Of a stretch of 64,000 nt of DNA, positions 53,885 through 64,000 are shown in pieces. The notes under the pieces were generated by a model. That model did no database searches, was not told the origin of the DNA, and saw nothing but the letters and a program-made list of their open reading frames with translations. The DNA is from Oscillospiraceae bacterium. GTDB lineage: Bacteria; Bacillota; Clostridia; Oscillospirales; Oscillospiraceae. Location: positions 1-64,000 of the forward strand of contig SVMF01000010.1 in assembly GCA_015067565.1 (NCBI GenBank), in the 5' to 3' direction. The first letter of the stretch is position 1; the number at the start of each line of letters is the position of its first letter. The translations under genes were made by a program, and so were the position numbers.

Positions 53885-54859
53885 ATGAGCTATTGTGGCA
53901 GAGATTGCAATGCCTGCGCCAATGCTGCGTGCGCAGGCTGTCAAAAGGGCCCGGGCCATCGTCTGGGCGATTGTCAGATTGCAAAATGCTGCCACAATCG
54001 CATGATTGGCGGCTGCAATTTCTGCGGCGCCAACCCGTGTTTGCGACACGAGCAGCGCCGTGACCCGTCCACGCCCGACCCTACGAAGGCCAAATTCATG
54101 CGGTTGTCCAAGCAGCTGATGGTTCTGTTTTGGCTCCATATAGCAGGTGAAATCATCGCCATTTTGAATAACGACTGGCTGCCGGAGCTGATTGGCAAGA
54201 TCCTTTCGCTTCTGTCATTTGCTGTGAGTGTTACGCTCATCGTGTTCTTCTTCCTGCTTGGGAAAAGCAACACGAAATTCCGCATGGCGGGGATTTTGTA
54301 CATATGCATAAATGCCATCGCTTTGATTGCGATTCTCCTGCTGTCGCAGATGAACCCTTACGACGACGGGTTGTATTCGGCGCTCTCCTTGATAAATTAC
54401 ATCGTCTTGTTTTTGCTGGCCGTTCTTACGCTGCTGGCTGTTGCGCAGTGCATTGAGATCAAGGCCCATGTCGAAATGCTGCACCGTGTAGACGGATATA
54501 TGGCAGACAAATGGGAGGGGCTGTATAAGCGATATTTAATCTGTTACATCGGTGGTACAGCAAGCATTGTGATTCTTACGATGCTTTGGCTGTCGACGCT
54601 TGTGGAGATCGTATTGTTCGGCGTGATGATTTTTGGCATTGTGAATCAAATCACATATCTGGTCTATTTGCACCAGACGGCAAAGTGCTTTGACAAGGCT
54701 TCAAAGTATCGGCGCTTCCACAACCCGAACACGGGATTTGGCCACATGAACCGCAACGAACGCGGCGAGTTTGTCGAGCAGCCGCTCGATACCGTGAAGG
54801 CAGACCGCCCGCAGACAGACAACATGGGCGGCTATCACAGTATAAGCAAGATCAGATGA
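53885..54859 (+). CDS. Cys-rich (DUF3795-like) domain joined to a polytopic membrane region
   Basis: 324 aa. The first 55 residues hold about thirteen Cys: MSYCGRDCNACANAACAGCQ, then CQIAKCC, GGCNFCGANPC. This matches the metal- or Fe-S-binding layout of DUF3795-like proteins. From about 70 to 265 there are five or six membrane segments; the C-terminal 55 residues are polar. The gene starts one base after the SPFH stop, so it belongs to the NfeD-SPFH operon. The combination is unfamiliar to me. Confidence 0.65.
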   Translation: MSYCGRDCNACANAACAGCQKGPGHRLGDCQIAKCCHNRMIGGCNFCGANPCLRHEQRRDPSTPDPTKAKFMRLSKQLMVLFWLHIAGEIIAILNNDWLPELIGKILSLLSFAVSVTLIVFFFLLGKSNTKFRMAGILYICINAIALIAILLLSQMNPYDDGLYSALSLINYIVLFLLAVLTLLAVAQCIEIKAHVEMLHRVDGYMADKWEGLYKRYLICYIGGTASIVILTMLWLSTLVEIVLFGVMIFGIVNQITYLVYLHQTAKCFDKASKYRRFHNPNTGFGHMNRNERGEFVEQPLDTVKADRPQTDNMGGYHSISKIR

Positions 54860-54876
54860 GCAAAATCAGAATCCGT

Positions 54877-54912
54877 CGCACCCTCTGCCATGGCAGAGGG
54901 TGCGATTTTTTT
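54877..54912 (+). terminator. terminator after the Cys-rich membrane protein
   Basis: CGCACCCTCTGCCA directly followed by its complement TGGCAGAGGGTGCG, then ATTTTTTT. Confidence 0.9.
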
Positions 54913-54945
54913 GCGATGTGAACCGCAGCCCAAATTCCAATTTGT

Positions 54946-55600
54946 CGGTGCGTTGCTCCCGTCATTGTAGGGTCACGGCAGTTTTTTAAGGAAATTACTA
55001 CTATACAAGTCGGAAGTTTGCTCCACTGCGTGGGGCGTACCTTTCTTGCTCCTGCAAGAAAGGTACCAAAGAACAGGCATGGGGAGGCGCTGGAGCCTGC
55101 GGCTATTCAACTTTTCATGTTTTGTTACTGCCTACCCCGCCGCAGAGCCGCCCTCCCCATGACCCCTCCAGGCACGCTGCGCGTCGTCGTGACCGCGTTG
55201 TGGTCGTTTTTATCGAGGGCAACCGGAGCGACCAATTGGAATTGGTCAATTATTTTCATAAAGTTTGATAAATTTTTTCTTGCAAAGGCGGCAAGAATTC
55301 CGCATCACGAAACCAATCACCACAGGGGAACGATCCGCGTCAGCGTGCCGGGAGAGCGTCAAGAGAGAGGGCGGCTTGAAAACCGAGCTTGGCAGTAACG
55401 ATTCGTTCAATGCAACGATAGGTTTTCTACAGCGCCTCTCTCTTGTCGTGTTCTTTGGTGACTTTCTTGGCCGAAACAAGAAAGTCACGCCCCACGCAGT
55501 GGAGCAAAGTACCGATGTCCATCGCACCACGACACCTTGTGCTTGCACCCGTAAAGCGCAGGCCACAGCCACGTCGCTTCGCTCCTCGCAATGACATAAC
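54946..55600 (+). repeat. long interspersed repeat, copy C
   Basis: About 655 bp matching 9327-10065. It lacks about 65 bp after GGGTCACGGCA (the palindrome right half and the GTGTGCAAGAAG segment) but keeps both arms, including the right-arm part lost in copy B. No gene in 54913-55661. Confidence 0.85.
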
Positions 55601-55661
55601 TGTCGACTTCTTATTGAAAATTAGTAGCAGATAAGGAATGGATGAATTCCGGCCGGCTGTC

Positions 55662-55699
55662 AAAAAAATACCGTCCCGAGGGATACCACTCGGGACGGT
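55662..55699 (-). terminator. terminator of the minus-strand operon
   Basis: ACCGTCCCGAG and CTCGGGACGGT pair around an 8-base loop; on the minus strand the stem is followed by ATTTTTTT. Confidence 0.9.
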
Positions 55700-55706
55700 T
55701 CCTATT

Positions 55707-56993
<1,287 letters not shown>

Positions 56994-57005
56994 TCAAAAT
57001 CGGGA

Positions 57006-58955
57006 TCAGACCAGTCTTGCACCTGCGGGGACGGAGTCGTCGAGCATGACGACCTGCAGCTTCTCGCCGCGTTCGGCCGACAGGATCATGCCGCACGATT
57101 CCTGACCCATCATCTTTCTGGGCGGCAGGTTGGTCACCGCAACGAGGGTCTTGCCGATCAGCTCCTCAGGCTTGTAATACTTGGCGATGCCCGACAGAAT
57201 CTGACGGGGCGTGCCGCTGCCGTCATCCAGGGTGAACTTCAGCAGCTTTTCAGACTTCTTGACATTTTCGCACGTCAGAACCTTAACGACGGTCATCTCA
57301 ACCTTGCAGAAATCGTCGAAGCAGATGGGGGGCAGGGGTTCGGGCAGGGGGTCTGCCTCGGGCTCAGCCGGCTTCGCATTGAGCTTTTCCAGCTCCTCGA
57401 GCTCCTTGGCAGCGTCGATTCTGGGGAACAGAGCGTTGCCTGCGACAACGGTGGTGTCGGCCTTCAGGCCGCCGTAGACGCAAAGGCTGTCCCAATCGGT
57501 GCGCTCTGCGCCGATACGGCGCATGATTTCCTCACTGGTGGCGGGCATGAACGGCTGCAGCAGGCCGGCGCAGATGCGTACGGTCTCGAGCAGATTGTAC
57601 ATGACCCTTGCCAGACGCGGACGGTTATTTTCGTCCTTTGCAAGAACCCACGGAGCGTTTTCATCAATGTACTTGTTGGCGCGGGAGATCACGCTGAAAA
57701 TTTCGCCCAGAGCGTTTTGGAAGGCATAGCTTTCCATCTGCGTTTCGTACCTTGCGTGCAGCTCGGAGGCCATCGTAGTCAGCTCGGCATCCTTCTCGGC
57801 ATCTTCCAGCTGCGCAAGGGGCAGCGTACCGCCGAAATACTTCTGCACCATCGCAACGGTACGGGAAACGAGGTTGCCCAGATCGTTTGCAAGGTCGGTG
57901 TTGATGCAGGAGATGAGCAGCTCGTTGGAGAAATTGCCGTCAGAGCCGAAGGGGAAGGAACGCAGCAGGAAGAAACGCAGCGCATCGACACCGTAACGGT
58001 CGGCCAGAACCTGCGGATCGACCACATTGCCCTTGGACTTGGACATCTTGCCACCGTCGAGCAGCAGCCAGCCGTGGCCGTAAACCTTCTTCGGCAGCGG
58101 CATTTCCATGCTCATGAGCATGGCCGGCCAGATGATCGAATGGAAACGGACGATTTCCTTACCGACAAAGTGCACATCGGCAGGCCACCAATCCTTGTAA
58201 TCGTCGTACTTATCGTTCATAAAGCCGAGGGCGGTGGTGTAGTTGAACAGCGCATCGACCCAGACATAGACGACATGACCCGGGTCAAAGTCCACGGGGA
58301 CGCCCCAGGTGAAGCTGGTTCTGGAAACGCAGAGGTCCTCCAGGCCGGCATCGATGAAGTTGTTGACCATTTCGTGCACACGGCTCTTAGGCTCAAGGAA
58401 ATCGGTGTTGGTCAAAAGGTCACGCACAGGCTGTGCATACTTCGAGAGCTTGAAGAAATAGGCTTCTTCCTCAGCAGGCTGGCAGTCGCGGCCGCAGTCG
58501 GGGCACTTTCCGTCCTTGAGCTGGCTCTCGGTCCAGAAGGATTCACACGGTGTGCAGTACATACCGGTGTACTTGCCCTTGTAGATGTCGCCCTTGTCGT
58601 ACATCTTCTTAAAAATCTTCTGTACGGCGGCAACGTGGTAGTCGTCGGTGGTGCGGATGAAGCGATCGTAGGAGATGTTCATCAGCTTCCACAGGTCCAA
58701 AACGCCCTTTTCGCCCGTGACGATGTTGTCGACGAACTGCTGCGGAGTGATGCCTGCGGACTTGGCACGGGTTTCGATTTTCTGTCCGTGCTCGTCGGTA
58801 CCCGTCAGGAACATGACATCGTAGCCGCGCAGACGCTTGTAGCGCGCCATCGCATCGGTCGCTACGGTGCAGTAGGTGTGGCCGATGTGGAGCTTATCGG
58901 ACGGATAGTAGATCGGAGTGGTGATATAAAATTTCTTTTTGCAGGAGTCGCACAT
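57006..58955 (-). CDS. metG: methionyl-tRNA synthetase
   Basis: 649 aa, class I. HIGH-like motif SDKLHIGHTYC, zinc knuckle CTPCESFWTESQLKDGKCPDC, KMSKS in LLDGGKMSKSKGNV, and a C-terminal EMAP/Trbp111-like tRNA-binding domain (about 545-649). The ATG at 58955 follows GAGGGATTTACC. The flavodiiron gene ends 61 bp upstream. Confidence 0.96.
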   Translation of the reverse strand: MCDSCKKKFYITTPIYYPSDKLHIGHTYCTVATDAMARYKRLRGYDVMFLTGTDEHGQKIETRAKSAGITPQQFVDNIVTGEKGVLDLWKLMNISYDRFIRTTDDYHVAAVQKIFKKMYDKGDIYKGKYTGMYCTPCESFWTESQLKDGKCPDCGRDCQPAEEEAYFFKLSKYAQPVRDLLTNTDFLEPKSRVHEMVNNFIDAGLEDLCVSRTSFTWGVPVDFDPGHVVYVWVDALFNYTTALGFMNDKYDDYKDWWPADVHFVGKEIVRFHSIIWPAMLMSMEMPLPKKVYGHGWLLLDGGKMSKSKGNVVDPQVLADRYGVDALRFFLLRSFPFGSDGNFSNELLISCINTDLANDLGNLVSRTVAMVQKYFGGTLPLAQLEDAEKDAELTTMASELHARYETQMESYAFQNALGEIFSVISRANKYIDENAPWVLAKDENNRPRLARVMYNLLETVRICAGLLQPFMPATSEEIMRRIGAERTDWDSLCVYGGLKADTTVVAGNALFPRIDAAKELEELEKLNAKPAEPEADPLPEPLPPICFDDFCKVEMTVVKVLTCENVKKSEKLLKFTLDDGSGTPRQILSGIAKYYKPEELIGKTLVAVTNLPPRKMMGQESCGMILSAERGEKLQVVMLDDSVPAGARLV

Positions 58956-59016
58956 GGTAAATCCCTCATTTCTGAAGATAGTATTGTAATCGGTTGTCGG
59001 TATGGGCAACGGCAGA

Positions 59017-60804
59017 TTATTGAATCGGTTCGAAGTCGGCTGCACCGTGTTTGCACAAGGGGCACACGATGTCCTCGGGCAGCTCTTCGCCCTCGTAGAT
59101 CCAGCCGCAGACCTTGCACACATAACCCTTCTTGCCCTCGGTCTGAGGCTTGGGCTTGACGTTGTTCTGGTAATAGGTGTAGCTCATGGTTTCGTTTTTG
59201 CCCATCACTCTGGCCTCGGTGACCGAGCAGATGAACATTCCGTGCGTGTCCAGATCCACATACTGCTCGACCTTCAGACTCAGAAGCGCATTGATATGCT
59301 GAGGCAGGAAGCGCAGGCCGTTGTCCGCACGAAGCACTTCGATCCCGACGAACTTGTCGACCACACGGCCGCTTTGGAAGCCGAAGCGCTCAAAGATCGC
59401 AAACGGTGCGGTGGTGTCGAGGCAGTTGATATTCATTTTTCCCGTCTGCTTGATGACATGGTGGGAATAGTTGTCCTTGTTGATGGTCACAGCGATGCGG
59501 TTGGGGGTATTGGTCACCTGCGTGACGGTGTTGACGATCAGGCCGTTGTCCTTGCTACCGTCGCTGCTGGTCACGACATACAGACCGTAGCCGATGCGGA
59601 ACAGTGCGGTCAGATCATTCTTGTCGGCCGTGCTCTGCCGTGCGAGATACTCGGTGCAAAGCTCGTCAGCCAGATTGAGAAGCTGCTGCTTGCTCTCAGC
59701 GTTCAGTGCAGACATGATTCTGACATTATTTTCGGTGTATGTGATGTCCTTGCTGTTTTCAAGCATATTGCGCATGACCTTGATTGCCTGCGGTGCCCAC
59801 GAGCCGTTTTCGATCATGGCAATGGTGCGGTTGCGGTAGCCGCGCTCGGTCAGGTGGTGGATGAACTCCCGCATGAAGGGGAACACATCTGCGTTATAGG
59901 TCGTGGTGGCCAGCACGAGCTTGCCGTAGCGGAAGGCATCTTCGACGGCCTCTGCCATGTCGCAGCGGGCCAGATCGTTGACAACGACCTTCGGGCAGCC
60001 CTTTTCGCGCAGCTTTTCTGCCAGCAGCTCCACTGCGGCCTTCGTGTTGCCGTAGACGGAGGTGTAGGCAATGACGATGCCCTCGCTCTCGACACGGTAG
60101 GATGACCAGATGTCATACAAATTGAGGTAGTAGCCAAGATTCTCGCTCAGTACGGGGCCGTGCAGGGGGCAGATGATTTGGATGTCCAGACCTGCGGCTT
60201 TTTTGAGCAGGTTTTGCACCTGCACGCCGTATTTTCCCACAATGCCGATATAGTAGCGGCGAGCCTCGCAGGCCCAATCCTCCTCGACATCAAGGGCGCC
60301 AAACTTGCCGAAGCCGTCGGCGGAGAACAGCACCTTGTCATAAGCGTCGTAGGTCACGATGACCTCGGGCCAGTGCACCATGGGTGCGGTGACGAAGGTT
60401 AGCTCATGCCTGCCCAAAGACAGCGTCGATCCGTCACCGACGACGATGCGGTTGTCGGCAAAATCCGTGCCAAAGAAGTTGAGCATCATCTGGAAGGCCT
60501 TGGCAGAGGACACGACCGTCGCCTCGGGGTAGACACGCATGAAATTGGCGATATTTGCCGAGTGATCCGGCTCCATATGCTGAATGATGAGGTAATCCGG
60601 CTTTCTGCCGTTCAGCGTATTGTCGATTTGGTCGAGCCATTCGTGGGTGAAATTCTTGTCTACAGTGTCCATCACGGCGATCTTCTCGTCCATGATGACA
60701 TAGGAATTATAGGCCATGCCGTTGGGCACCACATACTGACCCTCAAACAGGTCGATGCGGTGGTCGTTGACGCCGACATAGCGAATATCATTGGTAATTT
60801 TCAT
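59017..60804 (-). CDS. flavodiiron protein with flavin reductase and rubredoxin domains
   Basis: 595 aa with four parts: metallo-beta-lactamase diiron domain (about 1-245; HMEPDHSAN supplies ligands), flavodoxin (about 250-395; AYTSVYGNTKAAVELL), flavin-reductase-like domain (about 405-555; ITINKDNYSHHVIKQTGKMNIN) and rubredoxin (about 558-595; YVCKVCGWIYEG and VCPLCKHG). The family reduces O2 to water, or NO to N2O, and protects anaerobes; the extra domains would bring electrons directly from NAD(P)H. The ATG at 60804 follows AAAGG; an ATG 9 nt earlier sits too close. Confidence 0.92.
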   Translation of the reverse strand: MKITNDIRYVGVNDHRIDLFEGQYVVPNGMAYNSYVIMDEKIAVMDTVDKNFTHEWLDQIDNTLNGRKPDYLIIQHMEPDHSANIANFMRVYPEATVVSSAKAFQMMLNFFGTDFADNRIVVGDGSTLSLGRHELTFVTAPMVHWPEVIVTYDAYDKVLFSADGFGKFGALDVEEDWACEARRYYIGIVGKYGVQVQNLLKKAAGLDIQIICPLHGPVLSENLGYYLNLYDIWSSYRVESEGIVIAYTSVYGNTKAAVELLAEKLREKGCPKVVVNDLARCDMAEAVEDAFRYGKLVLATTTYNADVFPFMREFIHHLTERGYRNRTIAMIENGSWAPQAIKVMRNMLENSKDITYTENNVRIMSALNAESKQQLLNLADELCTEYLARQSTADKNDLTALFRIGYGLYVVTSSDGSKDNGLIVNTVTQVTNTPNRIAVTINKDNYSHHVIKQTGKMNINCLDTTAPFAIFERFGFQSGRVVDKFVGIEVLRADNGLRFLPQHINALLSLKVEQYVDLDTHGMFICSVTEARVMGKNETMSYTYYQNNVKPKPQTEGKKGYVCKVCGWIYEGEELPEDIVCPLCKHGAADFEPIQ

Positions 60805-60809
60805 AGGCT

Positions 60810-61952
60810 TCATCCTTTCTGAAAGTTCTCGGGTCTGTCTTTGCGCAGCCCGAAATACCACTCAATGGCATCGGCGATGCGTTTGCAGGCATTGCCGTCG
60901 CCGTAGGGGTTGACGGCCTTGGCCATGGCCTCGTAGGCGCACGGCTCGTCGAGCAGCTCGTTGCCCAGACGGACGATCTCGTTGTACTCGACACCGGCCA
61001 GCTTGACCGTGCCTGCCTCAACCGCTTCGGGGCGCTCGGTCTCACGGCGCAGCACCAGCACGGGCTTGCCCAAAGATGGTGCCTCCTCCTGCAGGCCGCC
61101 GGAGTCGGTCATGACGAAGTGGCAACGGGCCATCAGATTGTGCATCTGCTCGACATCGACCGGATCGATCAGGAAAATACGCTCCCGACCGCCGAGGAAT
61201 TTTGCGGCACACTCACGCACCGCCGGGCTCAGATGCACGGGGTAGATGACGGCCACATCCTCGTGGGTCTGCACGAGCTCGGCAACAGCACGGAAGATGT
61301 TCTCCATCGGCTCGCCGTAGTTCTCCCTGCGGTGGCAGGTCAGCACGATCACGCGCTTTCCCTCGGCTTTGAGCCGATCTATCAGCTCCAGAGGGTAGTC
61401 GTCACGGACGGTGGTCTTCATCGCGTCGATGACGGTGTTGCCGGTGATGAAGATCTCGCCCTGCACATGTTCCTTGCGCAGGTTGTCAGCATTGGCCCTT
61501 GTCGGGGCAAAGTGCAGTGCCGCCATATCGCTGACGAGGGTGCGGTTCATCTCCTCGGGATAGGGGGAGTATTTGTCATAGGTTCTCAGACCCGCCTCCA
61601 CATGGCCGATGGGAACCTTGTGGTAGAAGGCCGCCAGGGCGCCTGCGAAGGTGGTGGAGGTGTCGCCGTGCACCAAGATGAGATCCGGCTTTTGCGAGGT
61701 GAGGATCTCCTCCATACCCAGCAGGGTACGGGTGGTGATGGACGAGAGGGTCTGCTGCTTTTGCATGATGTTGAGGTCATGGTCGGCCTCGAGTTTGAAG
61801 ATCTCCATGACCGAATCGAGCATCTGACGATGCTGGCCCGTCAGGCAGCACAAACTCTCGAAATGGGGTCTGTCTGCAAGCTCCTTGACCAGCGGAGCCA
61901 TTTTGATCGCCTCGGGACGGGTACCGAAGACGGACATTACCTTAATCTTCAT
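60810..61952 (-). CDS. wecB: UDP-N-acetylglucosamine 2-epimerase (non-hydrolysing)
   Basis: 380 aa. GTRPEAIKMAPLV near the N-terminus, GHVEAGLRTYD and DSGGLQEEAPSLGKPVLVLR are family hallmarks. It converts UDP-GlcNAc to UDP-ManNAc for cell-wall polymers or teichoic acid linkage units, which fits the TagO-like gene just upstream (11-nt overlap). Confidence 0.94.
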   Translation of the reverse strand: MKIKVMSVFGTRPEAIKMAPLVKELADRPHFESLCCLTGQHRQMLDSVMEIFKLEADHDLNIMQKQQTLSSITTRTLLGMEEILTSQKPDLILVHGDTSTTFAGALAAFYHKVPIGHVEAGLRTYDKYSPYPEEMNRTLVSDMAALHFAPTRANADNLRKEHVQGEIFITGNTVIDAMKTTVRDDYPLELIDRLKAEGKRVIVLTCHRRENYGEPMENIFRAVAELVQTHEDVAVIYPVHLSPAVRECAAKFLGGRERIFLIDPVDVEQMHNLMARCHFVMTDSGGLQEEAPSLGKPVLVLRRETERPEAVEAGTVKLAGVEYNEIVRLGNELLDEPCAYEAMAKAVNPYGDGNACKRIADAIEWYFGLRKDRPENFQKG

Positions 61953-63021
61953 GGGGTTCCTCCGTGTGTTCGGGCTTTTTGTGGTGGTGGGAGAAAATCA
62001 GCTTTGCGCCGATGGCACCAACGACAAAGATTGCCATCACAAAGATCACCAGCTGCATCGGGCCACTGTCGGTCAGAAGCACGGCAGCAAGGCCTAAAAG
62101 CGCAGAAATCAAGTAGGAAATGGCGACCGCCTGCTTCTGCGAAAAGCCCATGTCGATCAGACGATGGTGCACATGACCGCGATCAGCGTGCAGGGGGCTT
62201 TGCCCCTTGGCCAGGCGGCGAATGACGGCAAAGCAGATGTCGAAAATAGGCAGACCCAGCACCAAAAACGGCACGGCAAACGAGATGACCGCATAGGTCT
62301 TGAACAGGCCGAAGATCGACACCGAGGCGAGCATAAAGCCGAGGAAGGTCGAGCCGGTATCGCCCATAAAAATGCTGGCGGGATTGAAATTGTAGGGGAT
62401 GAAGCCGACGCAGCCGCCGAAGAGCGCAGCAAGGCACAGCGCACTGGCCGTGGCGATGGTGTTCGAGTCGACCACGAGCATCAGGGCAACGACGAGCATC
62501 GTGCCGGCAGAGATTGCACTGACACCGGCAGCAAGGCCGTCGAGGCCGTCGATGAAGTTGACGGCATTGGTGATCATCACGATCCAGAGGATGCTGACCG
62601 TGTAAGAAAGCCACATGGGAAGCTCCCAACCCATGACGTGCTCAATGCGGCAGCCGTGGTAGACCACGACAAAGGCGGCGATGAGCTGCACGGCAAATTT
62701 CGGCAAGGCCTTCAGGGTCATGATGTCGTCCATAATGCCCAAAATCACGATCATCACGGCACCGAGCAGGATGCCCTGCAGCTCCGTGGAGATGTATTTG
62801 CCGCCGAAGATGAGGAAGCTGACGATAAAACCGAGGAAGATGGCCAGACCGCCCATTCTGGGAATGGGGGTATGGTGCATTCTGCGCTCGTCCTTTGGGA
62901 TGTCCATTGCGCCAACCTTGCGGGCCAGCATTTTGACCAGCGGTGTGACCGCACAGGCGATGGATGCGGCGGTGACGAGCGTCAAAACGACCTTGAGGAT
63001 CAGTTGCGGGTCGAGTACCAT
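61942..63021 (-). CDS. undecaprenyl-phosphate GlcNAc-1-phosphate transferase (WecA/TagO-like)
   Basis: 359 aa, ten or eleven membrane segments. It has RRMHHTPIPRMGGLAIF, the catalytic region DDIMTLKALPKF, NAVNFIDGLDGLAAG and MGDTGSTFLGF, then a His-rich loop RGHVHHRLIDMG. Starts lipid-linked wall polysaccharide synthesis at the membrane; WecB supplies a later sugar. GGGAGG precedes the ATG. Confidence 0.92.
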   Translation of the reverse strand: MVLDPQLILKVVLTLVTAASIACAVTPLVKMLARKVGAMDIPKDERRMHHTPIPRMGGLAIFLGFIVSFLIFGGKYISTELQGILLGAVMIVILGIMDDIMTLKALPKFAVQLIAAFVVVYHGCRIEHVMGWELPMWLSYTVSILWIVMITNAVNFIDGLDGLAAGVSAISAGTMLVVALMLVVDSNTIATASALCLAALFGGCVGFIPYNFNPASIFMGDTGSTFLGFMLASVSIFGLFKTYAVISFAVPFLVLGLPIFDICFAVIRRLAKGQSPLHADRGHVHHRLIDMGFSQKQAVAISYLISALLGLAAVLLTDSGPMQLVIFVMAIFVVGAIGAKLIFSHHHKKPEHTEEPHED

Positions 63022-63036
63022 AATGCAACGCCTCCC

Positions 63037-64000
63037 TTACCGGGCAACGAAGCCCAGCTTCTTATATACCTTGCGCAGGGTCTTTTCTGCGACATAGGCG
63101 GCCTTCTGCGCACCCTCCTCGCAGACCTTCTGCAGATAAGCCTTGTCAGCCAGCAGCTTGGTCGCCTCCTCACGGATCGGGCGCAGCAGCTCGACCACGG
63201 ACTCACCGACGGCCTTCTTGAAATCGCCGTAGCCGCGGCCGGCAAACTCGGCTTCGATCTGCTCGAAGCTGCGGCCGGTGGCGGCAGAATAGATGTTCAT
63301 CAGGTTGGAAATGCCCTTCTTTTCCACGGGATCGTAGCGCACGACGCTGTCGCAGTCGGTCACGGCACGCTTGAACAGACGCATGATATCCTCGGGTCGA
63401 TCCATCAGGCACACGCGGCCGGCATCCTCGTCCTCGGACTTGGACATTTTGGCCTCAGGGTTGGCAAGGCTCATGATTCTTGCGCCGACCTTGGGGATGT
63501 ACGGCTCGGGGATCTTGAACACATCGCCATAGACACCGTTGAAGCGTTTTGCTATGTCACGTGTCAGCTCAACGTGCTGCTTCTGATCCTCGCCCACGGG
63601 CACGAGATCGGCCTGATACAGCAAAATGTCAGCCGCCATCAGAGCAGGATAGGTGAACAGACCACCGTTGATATTTTCGGCATTTTTTGCACTTTTATCC
63701 TTGAATTGCGTCATGCGGCTGAGCTCACCGAACATGGCGTAGCAATTCATGACCCAGCCGAGCTCTGCGTGTTGATGCACATGGCTCTGGAAGAACAGCA
63801 CATTCTTCTCCGGATCGAGGCCGCAGGCGATATACTGTGCCAGCTGCTCGAGCGAGCGGCGGCGCAGGTCGGCCGGATTCTGGCGCACGGTGATGGAGTG
63901 CAGATCTGCCATGAAGTAGTAGCAGTCGAACGCATCCTCGCGCTCCTTCCAGTTGCGAATAGCGCCCAGATAGGAGCCCAGCGTCAGATCACCCGAGGGC
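63037..64000 (-). CDS. trpS: tryptophanyl-tRNA synthetase (5' end outside the window)
   Basis: C-terminal 321 codons; the reading frame stays open to the window edge, which reads PSGDLTLGSYLGA, equivalent to the HIGH region. KMSKSEDEDAG is the second signature, and YPALMAADILLY and GEDQKQHVELTRDIA are also typical. Ends 15 nt before the TagO-like gene. Class I synthetase charging tRNA-Trp. Confidence 0.95.
   Translation of the reverse strand, partial: PSGDLTLGSYLGAIRNWKEREDAFDCYYFMADLHSITVRQNPADLRRRSLEQLAQYIACGLDPEKNVLFFQSHVHQHAELGWVMNCYAMFGELSRMTQFKDKSAKNAENINGGLFTYPALMAADILLYQADLVPVGEDQKQHVELTRDIAKRFNGVYGDVFKIPEPYIPKVGARIMSLANPEAKMSKSEDEDAGRVCLMDRPEDIMRLFKRAVTDCDSVVRYDPVEKKGISNLMNIYSAATGRSFEQIEAEFAGRGYGDFKKAVGESVVELLRPIREEATKLLADKAYLQKVCEEGAQKAAYVAEKTLRKVYKKLGFVAR

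Overview
The window looks like the replication-origin region of a spore-forming, anaerobic Clostridia chromosome of fairly high GC, probably a gut Oscillospirales/Ruminococcaceae-type organism. I infer this from the Gram-positive gene order dnaA-dnaN-S4-recF-remB-gyrB-gyrA, perfect Bacillus-type parS sites beside parA-parB, a CIRCE element on groES-groEL, sporulation genes (gerA-type operon, spoIIE, part of spoVT), a two-gene SufBC iron-sulfur system, a four-domain flavodiiron protein, and many GCATGC-centred palindromes of the kind common in such genomes. Genus-level naming is not possible from the sequence alone.

Layout. Position 1-72 is the 5' end of a 16S rRNA gene on the minus strand, driven by two tandem promoters (337-365 and 430-458). 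A compact germination-receptor operon (455-3171, minus) precedes it. A plus-strand lipid/housekeeping block follows (thioesterase, lipoprotein, aminotransferase, C39-like protein, psd, Cys-rich protein, tRNA-Gly). From 7.66 to 9.3 kb two AT-richer foreign genes each sit behind a near-identical module of terminator, hairpin string and sigma-A promoter. From 9.3 to 10.6 kb lie two copies of a long non-coding repeat, then a THF riboswitch with folT-folC. A minus-strand block then runs toward the origin: rpiB, a membrane protein, argS, hemW, a YcxB-like protein, gyrA, a REP/RAYT element, gyrB, remB, recF, S4 protein, dnaN, candidate oriC, dnaA.

Right of dnaA most genes are on the plus strand, as expected for divergent replichores: sufC-sufB, radical SAM protein, lexA, parA-parB, serS, mscL and an ABC exporter fused to a GNAT domain. 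ybaK, a YgjV-like gene and rlmD run the other way. At 41.3-44.4 kb there is a scar region: a def remnant, a copy of a 258-bp repeat (its inverted twin is beside parS at 33.1 kb), and a serine-recombinase gene fused in frame to the last 150 codons of spoVT. Then come groEL-groES, spoIIE, a CYTH protein, a cluster of palindromic repeats, ZIP transporter-trxB-ECF S component (minus), NfeD-SPFH-Cys-rich membrane protein (plus), a third copy of the long repeat, and a minus-strand operon trpS-tagO-like-wecB-flavodiiron-metG followed by a repeat-rich membrane protein.

The most unusual points are the recombinase-spoVT junction, the duplicated terminator/hairpin/promoter cassettes next to tRNA-Gly, the RAYT transposase with its palindromes between gyrB and gyrA, the ~0.7-kb repeat built from two diverged arms facing each other, and the 258-bp pair about 98% identical. 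Translation starts were chosen by ribosome-binding sites, so several differ from the longest open frame. All family assignments are from reading motifs, not from database searches.
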